From Numida meleagris (lineage: Eukaryota; Chordata; Aves; Galliformes; Numididae): DNA of 64,000 nucleotides. Both the position numbers and the translations under genes were made by a program. Shown piece by piece: positions 40,801 through 49,800 of the stretch (its first letter is position 1; every line of letters starts with the position of its first letter). Below the pieces are notes generated by a model that ran no database searches, was not told where the DNA came from, and worked only from the letters and a program-made list of their open reading frames with translations. Location of the stretch: positions 62,178,453 through 62,242,452 of the forward strand of contig NC_034413.1 in NCBI RefSeq assembly GCF_002078875.1, read 5' to 3'.

Positions 40801-43800
40801 TCATCTAATGGATACTTTAGAGCTATGAAATTAATATAAAGTTTTAGGAGCATTTATTTATCCCAGCCTCTAATCCTACCAGGACAGAACTCAGTGAATA
40901 ATAAGGGAATTTAGTGCATGCTGCAGGGAAGGCAGGAGAGAGCTACGGGAGATGTATGTATGTTCCAGAAATGAAGATTTATGTGCAAATGAACTGATGC
41001 CTCAGGTTACTAATCTAATAAATGGATGGTCTCATTTAGGGAGAAGTGGCAAGTGATGGCTTTTAGATGAAAATCTCTATCCAGAGCGACTGCTTTTTCT
41101 TCCTTTGTAGTGCCATGTGAGTGCTGTAACTTAATCAGGAGTGCTGTCTCCCCCTTTCCCTTCGCACAGGTGGGGAGATGTTTTGCTTCATCCAGTGCCC
41201 TCTTATACTGTGCTGTCTTCTTGCCCACTGGTCCCCACTGAGCAACAGTTGCAGGAGAAAGGCTGACAGCAGGGTGATAGATGGGACACAAAAGGCCATC
41301 AATGTGCTGGTTGTCCTCTCTAGGGATGCAGAGGGGGGTGGGCGCCTTCCAGGATGCTGGGAGTGAAATGTTTGAAATCTCAATGCTCAATGAAAAGTAT
41401 ATTTCCATGGAAAATAATGCCTCTGTGTGAGCAACAAGTCCAGGTTGTGCCATATTGTTCTGGTGCTGAGGGGGTGAACGAAGCCAGAGGTCTCGGTGCT
41501 GGTACCAGAGGTTATCCTAGGGCTATGAAAAGGGGCTGTGAAGCTGAAACAGATCTGAATGTACTCAAGTGCCTCCTGGATGTCACCCCGAGCCACTCAC
41601 TTTGGAAAACAATTTTTAACTCCCCCCAAATAAACATGCATCTTGAAGATGTATCTACATGTTTGAAGGCTTGTTGCTTCTGCTTTGTGGCCTGTTTTCT
41701 GGCCCACTGCAATAACTCCCATCAGTTTTCGCAGACCATGAATTAGGTCACTGCTTCACTGGCATCTTCCAAAACTGCTCCGGAATAGATAGTAACAAAG
41801 AAATTTGAGGTGAGATAAACCACAGTGGTATCTATGCTGCTTGATATTTATTAAGTTGACTTTAAATAACCAGGTATTATTAGGTAATTAAACCTGTTAA
41901 TGAGGCTAAAACTAAGCTAAAACTTAAACTATGGTATACCATTATGGAGTTAGATAGCAGAGAGTAGAGTTGCATGTGAGAATGTAATTGACATATATAG
42001 GCCATGGCGAAATGTTAGTTTTTCAAGTCTTTGCCAACTTGATCAGTTAACTAGTTAGACAAAATAGCTGAGTCATCCAATCCTACGTGCCGATTACAAA
42101 GTTTCCAGCAACCCTTTGACCCAAGTGACGTTTTACTCACAATAGACCGTGGGATGTTGCAGGACTGATATGAAAAGAGGCTTGCATTTTTGTTTTAGCC
42201 CTTTACCTTTTTTTTTTTTCCCCCCCCCAAAGCTGAGCAGGAGCTCCCCAGAGCTGGTTAGTGGCTAACGCGCAGGTGAGGTGCCCAGGTGCATGGTGCT
42301 GCAGGTGGGTCTGGAGCTGGGCACACGGGGCACGAACCACATCCAGGTAGAAAGCAGTCAATGGCTTGAGCATCACCTAAGCAAAGAGAAAGCACGATCC
42401 ACCTCCCTCAGCCCTACTGTTGTGCCTGCTACTTGTGATGCAGCTGACACGAAGTATGCCTTACAGCCTTACAAAAACTGTAGCTCTTGTAGTCTTTTCC
42501 AACCATGCACTGGCTTGTTCAGTTGTCACCAGAGCTTGCTGTGTTTGCCAGTTGTTGGAGACTGCTCGTACCCACTGGTCAGTGTGTCTGCAGTTCTGGT
42601 CAGCCTCACCATGTTACCTTGTGAAACCAAGACGTCTCTTTGTAATGGTCCAGAAAAATAATGATTTCTTTATATGTCTTATTTCTTTGTATTTTTCAGA
42701 TAATCAACCCCAATTTCATTCAAGAAGGTGAGTTAAAGACAGCTGTGCACTGACTTGCCTGGAGGGTTGAGCCAGCAGCTGGGATCTATTACCAGGGAGC
42801 CTCATGCTTCCCCCACGTCAGCAGTCACAGTGAAGGCAGCTCTTCATCACTGGGCAGGGAAAGTGGTCCCTGCTTACTGGTGGGCTCAGAGAGTCTGAAA
42901 TGATGCACTGTCCCCAAACCTGCCCCTCCAACACGCACACCTGTACCCAGCCTTGCTGTCCTGACAGAGCTGAGACCCAGCACAGCCTGTCCCTGTTGCC
43001 TCCCTCCCTGAAGGTAGAGTTTTGGTAACAACTCCAGGATGCTCAGTTTGGGAGCCAGATTTACAGAACTAAACCCTTACACATCACCCTCCTAAAAAAC
43101 CTCCCACAACTGGTCCCATAATGCATTCTCCAGAGTTAGGGGGAGAACATCCTCTCCTGTACATTAAAAGGTGTTCCCCCATGTTTTTCTCCAGTGGCTC
43201 CAGAGTTTCTTGTGCCGCTGGTGGATATCACCTGCCTGCTTGGCGACACGGTGATGCTGCAGTGCAAAGTCTGCGGCCGGCCCAAACCGACAATAACCTG
43301 GAAAGGACCGGATCAAAACATTCTTGACAATGATAACAGCACGGCCACGTACACGGTGTCATCCTGGTAAGGTCCTGCCCCTGGATTCCGACAAATGACG
43401 ATCATGCTGCCCTCAAATATGATAGCCAGGAGACAAAGATGCAATTAATTGGGGCTGACATGGTGTGTTGGCACATCACTGGGCTACATGTCAGCTAGAA
43501 AGGGTCAAACTACAGAGCTCAGGTATCTCTGTAGTTTCCCAAGCTCATGTAGGGCATCTCCACCAAGTGCACGGTTGGCAGAGCTGAGCTTTCTCTGTTG
43601 TGCTATGCCTCAGGAGGGCAAGGCCTCTGAGCCTGTAGCAAGCCAGAAGCAATTAATGTTTTCAACATATTGGTGAACATTGCCTCTGCTTTTCAGGTGG
43701 TTGAGTTTGATGCCATGCTCACCTTTGACAGGAACAGGTGTGGAGCAGAGCAAGCTCTTCTCAGCTTGCAATAATCTTCATTTATATGTACCCATATGGC

Positions 43801-46800
43801 TGGGAGTTTTCTCATCTCAGGGGCTGAGGTAGTAACTCATGCAGTGTTCCTGAGCCTTTCCTCAGCTGTTCCTCAAAGAGCCTCCACGTGATTCTGGGAA
43901 GGCCACATCTGGCCATGCTTGGACAGAAGGATGCTTGTCTGGATGTTCCTGGCCCAACAGTGGAACAAACTGAAAAGTTCTGGAGTTGAATTCAGGTCAG
44001 GTAACAGCCTGCTGCTGGATGCTCCTCTGCAGCTTATGTAAGCTATTTGGGCCAAATGGAAAGGGAAGTCTCCAGGAGGCAATCTTTCATGTGAACTTTT
44101 CAGCACCACTGGCTCAGGCTGAGATGAACCCGGGGAGCACAAAGTCTGTGAAAGTGAAAAATGAATGCAAAGAGAGATTTTTTTTACATGTTTAAAAAAA
44201 AAAAAAAAAAAAAGGAAGGAAAAAAAGGAAAAAAGGATGTTTAATCATGAGCTTCCTTCATTGAGCCTCACGAAGCTCCTCAGGGCGCTTAAAATTGTCC
44301 TTTTAGCCATTGCTTAGTAGATCGCTAGTGCCTTATCTTCAGGCCTCTGGCTGGGGTTGGGATGTAGGATATTTCTGTGTGGGGCTCTGTTGTACATCAG
44401 TCTCTTGCCTGTGCAGTCCCTCACTGTGCACTATCAGTGCTGGCGTTCTCTCTCCTCTCGCTTGTTTTTCCGTGCAGCCGCTGCCTGCCAAGGAGAGGCC
44501 TAGCAGCTCAGCGTCTGCCTTACAAATCTTGCTGGCATCGGTGTCCGGATTGCAGGGGAAGGCGATGTTTTTCTTCTGTCCCTTAACCAGCACAGTCAGG
44601 CCAGCCAAGGCCGCAGTGTCCATGCAGTTACATCGGCAGCCATTTCCTTTTGCAGTTTCCAATGGCTTACGCTGTCAAGAACCAGTCTAGTTTTGCCATT
44701 AAGAGAATTTATTACTGGCTCTAAGCTGAGTCTCCAGCAAAGCTAGAGCAGTTACACAAGCAAAATCTTTTAATTCAGGCCAACTCCCTTAAACTGCGTG
44801 TTGAAGAGCTGACTATCTGCAGACCTGCTATAAACTCACCAGATTGCGTAGAGCTGTTTATTTGCTCGGATTGGCCCAAAGGCTGATCATTTCCCGAGAA
44901 ACAATGTCCCACTGACATATTATTTTCCCCAGCTGCTGTGAGATGTCCACTCTTCTGGCCATGGCTTGCTCCAGGGGTCTGGAGCTTCCCAGAAATATTG
45001 GGCACCGTGTTCCATGGTGCTGCCTTGTACATCTGCATGACACTTGTCCAGCCTATGTTGGGCTTGCTACAGAGGCACCACACTCGGCTCCTCCCAAGGT
45101 CAAAAAGCTGTGCCTGGGAAAATCTTTCTGGAGATGTGGGGTCTCAGTATCTAGCTCTGGACCAGCACAGCAAATGTTCAGCTCTTGCACTTTGCTTGCT
45201 TCCCCACCTCCACTGAGACCACTGCAGACAGATTTGCCCTGCTGGCCCCATTGGGACCATTCTGCTTGGAGATTTCATTAGTGACCTAATCCTGATGAAT
45301 GGAGGTGTTGCGTTTGGTACCAGATGGCTGGGGGGGCGTTCCTTCAAATGAGTTAACAAGATCTGCATGCATGTGTGCTTGTAACAAGACAGAACAGAAA
45401 CAGGGATAAAAAGCATTAGGGAGCAAAGCAGCACTTAGTAACGTGGGCTTCTTGCATCTGCAGTGACTCTGGGGAGCTCATGCTGAAGATTTGCAATGTG
45501 ATGCCTCAGGACAGTGGCATTTACACCTGCGTGGCAACTAATGAGCATGGAACAGCATCAACCTCAGCCACAATCAAAGTGCAAGGTAGTGTACCTGGCC
45601 TTCACAGACAGTGTTTACCTGATCTTCAGGATAAAGCACTAGGACTGGTTGACATGATGCTAGTCTGAGTGCTTGTTTTCTCTCCCCAAGGTGTTCCGGC
45701 TGCCCCAAATCGCCCCATTGCTCAGGAGAGAAGCTGCACCTCTGTGATCCTTCGCTGGCTGCCTCCATCCAGTACAGGCAATTGCACCATTTCTGGCTAC
45801 ACAGTGGAGTACAGAGAAGAAGGTAAGAGCCTTGAGGTGTGCTCATCGGCTGAAAAAATGAAAACACAGTAATTCTGCTTTGTGGGACAATAGGTTCCGA
45901 GAACATCCTTGCCAGTGCTGGAGTGCAATTATCTGTTACTCGCAGATCCCAAAGCAGAAGGCCAAAAGAAGCCCTTCTATCATCCAGCCCAACTTCTCAT
46001 ACATTACAGTATTTTCTGATTCCTCTGCGCTATTAAGGCAAGTGAAGTGTGTTAAGCTAAACTATATCCACCACTAAAGTGGCCTTTCAACATTTGCATT
46101 CTGCCACCATGGTATCCATCAAGCCCTTTTTGTAGACGTTTCCTGGCAATGAAAAGACAAAGCACTCTGCAAAGCACTGTCATTAACTTCTTGATCTGGA
46201 TAGTGCTGCGGATTCCCTCATGCTTTTCAAGCTCAGCTCCAAAATCCACTTGTTCTTAAATCTAACTATCCTTTTCCCCCTGAAAAATTGGATAGAAAAT
46301 AAATGTGCTGCAATGCCATGGAGCTCTCTGGGCAGCAAACTTTGCCTTAGGAACGTGACCTCTGTGGTTTTTTTTTCCCTCTTCATCCTTCAAAAATCCT
46401 ACCTCATGTTAGCAAATGTGCACACTGCATCATGCCATCATGTTAGTATTAACCTCCAGCAGCTCCAGGTTTCATGATAGCCACCAGGTCTTCTGCAAGC
46501 ACTTTGCATGGATCCCCTTCCTCAGCTTCTCCTGGGATTTGCTTTCTACCTCCTCCGTATCTTTTTTGCATTATTTCTCTCTTAGCAGAGCTGTCAGCAG
46601 GTCGTTCTGCCATTCCTGCCTTATCTTGCTGCCCGAAGACATCACTGGTAGCACACAGCCTTGGCCAGACTTGTGGATAGATCAACTTGCTCCTTGGCTG
46701 CAGTTTTTCCATTGTTATCAGTCAAGTGAGGGGCATCTCCTTCCTCCCTCCTTTCACCAGATGGCTGTGACAACAGACAGCTTCCCGTGTCCCCTTCAGA

Positions 46801-49800
46801 TTTAACAGAAATAAATCTGCCTCCGCTTTGCCTCTTAAAAACCCCATGGATTTTAACCTCCCAGGGCACCACACGGGAAGAGATTCTCTGTGTGCTCTGT
46901 CTCCATCATCTCTCCTTTCCTCCCTCTGCACAATGCAGGCTCGCAGGTCTGGCAGCAGTCGGTGGCCTCCACGCTGGACACTTACCTTGTCATCGAGGAT
47001 CTGTCCCCAGGCTGCCAGTATCAGTTCCGTGTGAGCGCCAGCAACCCCTGGGGGATCAGCTTGCCCAGTGACCCGTCTGAATTTGTGAGGCTTCCAGAGT
47101 ATGGTGAGTGGCCTCCCATTTGCTCACAGATATGCTCTGAGACTGTCCCTGTGGTCCCCTTTCAGACCCCCAAAATTGCAAGGACAAATTTAAAGTCAAC
47201 TTAGCCACACCTTCCCCTTGGAAGTTCTGGCTTTTGGTGGTCAAACACCATGGAGTTGTGGTGGAGCGCTGTGAAATTGGACACTCAATGGTAATTTTTT
47301 TCTGTTTTTAATTGATGTCATAGAGTCATCATAGAACGACTTAAGTTGGAGGGAACCATAAAGTCCACCAGTCCCAACTCCTTGCTGTGGCTGGTTGCCA
47401 CCCACCAGGTCAGGCTGCCCAGGGCCCCGTCCACCCCAGCCTTGAGCACCTCCAGCTTCTCTGGGCAATCCATTAACATATCCTCACATATTTTAAAAGA
47501 TGCAGTTTATAGTCCACAGGAATCTGCCTTGTCTTTACACTTTCTTCAGTGTGCTTTCTTCTCCCAAAGACTCTGCTGCTGACGGTGCCACTATTTCGTG
47601 GAAGGAAAACTTTGATCTCGCTTACGCAGAGCTGCATGAGATTGGGAGGTAATATTAACCCTGCTTATCACTGCAGTGAAATACAGAAACAATGGCTTGA
47701 GGCTTGTTCTTTAACGGGGAATTTAGGTCACTTTTTTGTAGTAAGCTTGAAAATTGCTGCTTCTTTTAGAAAGAACACACTAACTACCGATTGAAATACA
47801 GACCGCCTAAAATGCTGACTACATCATGTCTCCCAAGACTGTGATCTGAGCATTGCATCTGGAATATGGATGAGTGAAAGCCAACCTCTGACCAACAGGG
47901 CAGCCAGATCCAGCAGCGCCTGCTGGTATCTGCTCTGACATCCCTGGTTCAGTGTGAGCTTTTGAAGTCAGGATGGCTTACTGGTTCTGGATGTGCTTAA
48001 CTTCAGAGACTGTTTGCAGAAGTACTTAGGCACGTGGCAGACTGAAAGCACATGCCAGTGGGCTTTGCTGAGTGGGGTGGTCAGTGAGTAAGAGCTGCAT
48101 GACAGCTGATAAGGGACATGCAAACAGCGCAGGTTAATGCAGCCAGGTCTTGGCCCAGGGATAAGTGCTTCTGGGGCTGCAGGGGTAGGAAAGAAGAGTG
48201 ATATCTTAAAAACAGGCCAAGTGCAGCACATGGCTTTGTTAAGTACTCTTGCTTCCAGGAATGATACCAAGCACCAGTCTGGATGAGATTCCTAAGTGCC
48301 TTCATGCCAGATGTTTGCTCCTTATTTCTCACTGTATGCCTGAATCAGCAAGACAAAATGATTGACTAGCCATCACTTAACAAGGCTTTTCTCTTAGTTG
48401 TCTTAAGTCTGGGCTCATTATTCAAGCAACTGGAGAGAGGAGACCCATGGTTAGGAACAAAAAGATAGAAACTGTAAAAACGGCAGCAAATTGAACCCAG
48501 GAGATGTTGTTAGAGGACATCAGCATGGCTGCACAAAGTGCTCTGTTTGCTCTCGGTGTTTGCTAATCCCCAAAGAATCCAAACACCCAGGGTAAGAGAC
48601 AGCGGTTCCATGTTGGAAAAGGTTATGAACAGCGAGATAGGTCTGTTTCCTTGTGAAATGTTAATGCACTGAATCAAATAACGCTGTGAAAATCAGTCTG
48701 TTATCACACTGAAAAACGAGCATGATTTATTCATGGATCCCATTCATTATTCTTTTTTTTTTTTTTTCCAGGGGACGATTTTCCATCGTAAAGAAGTGCG
48801 TTCACAAAGCTACCCGGAAAGACGTTGCTGTAAAATTCATCAGTAAAAAAATGAAAAAGAAAGAGCAAGCAGCCCATGAAGCAGCTCTGTTACAGCACTT
48901 ACAACATCCTCAGTACATCACTATCCATGATACCTACGAGTCTCCTACTTCTTACATCCTAGTTTTGGAACTGTAAGTACACAGAGCTACAGATCAAGCA
49001 TCTGGGTATGAATCACAGTGCTATTAAAACCAAGGATAAAATTCATCCACACTTCAGCAGGGCAAAGACTTTGTTGTCTGTTTCTGATTGACTGTGATGT
49101 CAAATGCAATAGCCATTTTCTGCTGACTTTCCGCTGCCTTTTCTTTACAGTAAATAAGATTCAGGGGTACAAATAAAACTGCTTTCTACTCTGGAAGCTC
49201 AATAATTGTATCAGCAGTTAGTTTGTCCCATTGAATAGCATCAGATTTATTTGGGCAGTTTTGTCTGCTCTCTATATCTGAGCAAATGACACTTCAGCTG
49301 GATTGGAGCCTACATTGTTCTAATAGTTCTTGATGAAAAAAGCTGCATTGGGACTACGCTTGTCCCTATAAGGAGAAACAGCAACCAAAATCCAAGATGC
49401 TTCTTTGTTACAGTATATCCAGTCAAGCATATTTGGGCTCTTTGCTTGTTTACTTATACAGATAAATAAAACTAGGTGGAAAACTTGTACTGAGTTAGCT
49501 TTCCCACAGAACAGACCACTAGCTGAAATATCAGTGATTTTTTCTGCATTATGCAATCATCTCTATAAATAAATAGATGAATCCAAGTAATTAAGTGGAT
49601 TTATTTTCAAAGGAATCTCCTCCATCTATTGAATCCATCCTTAAGCAACTTAGCGTACTTTGAGATTGTCACTAAATTTTTCAAGGGCCAGGGATGACAA
49701 CTAAGGATTAATCATTCTACCACTTCCATGCCCTGCAGTACCTCGTGATATCATTAAATCCTAATCAAATCTCTCATTTTGATTTCCTCCATTTTTAGGT

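Larger units (their letters stand above)
36653..42699 (+). other. KALRN: Largest KALRN intron in the window (6 kb)
   Basis: Separates the acidic 60-nt exon from the 28-nt microexon. It holds an internally deleted CR1 copy (39440-39832), an AATAAA at 37169-37174, and a T12C9 run at 42208-42228. No other exon was recognised. Confidence 0.7.
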
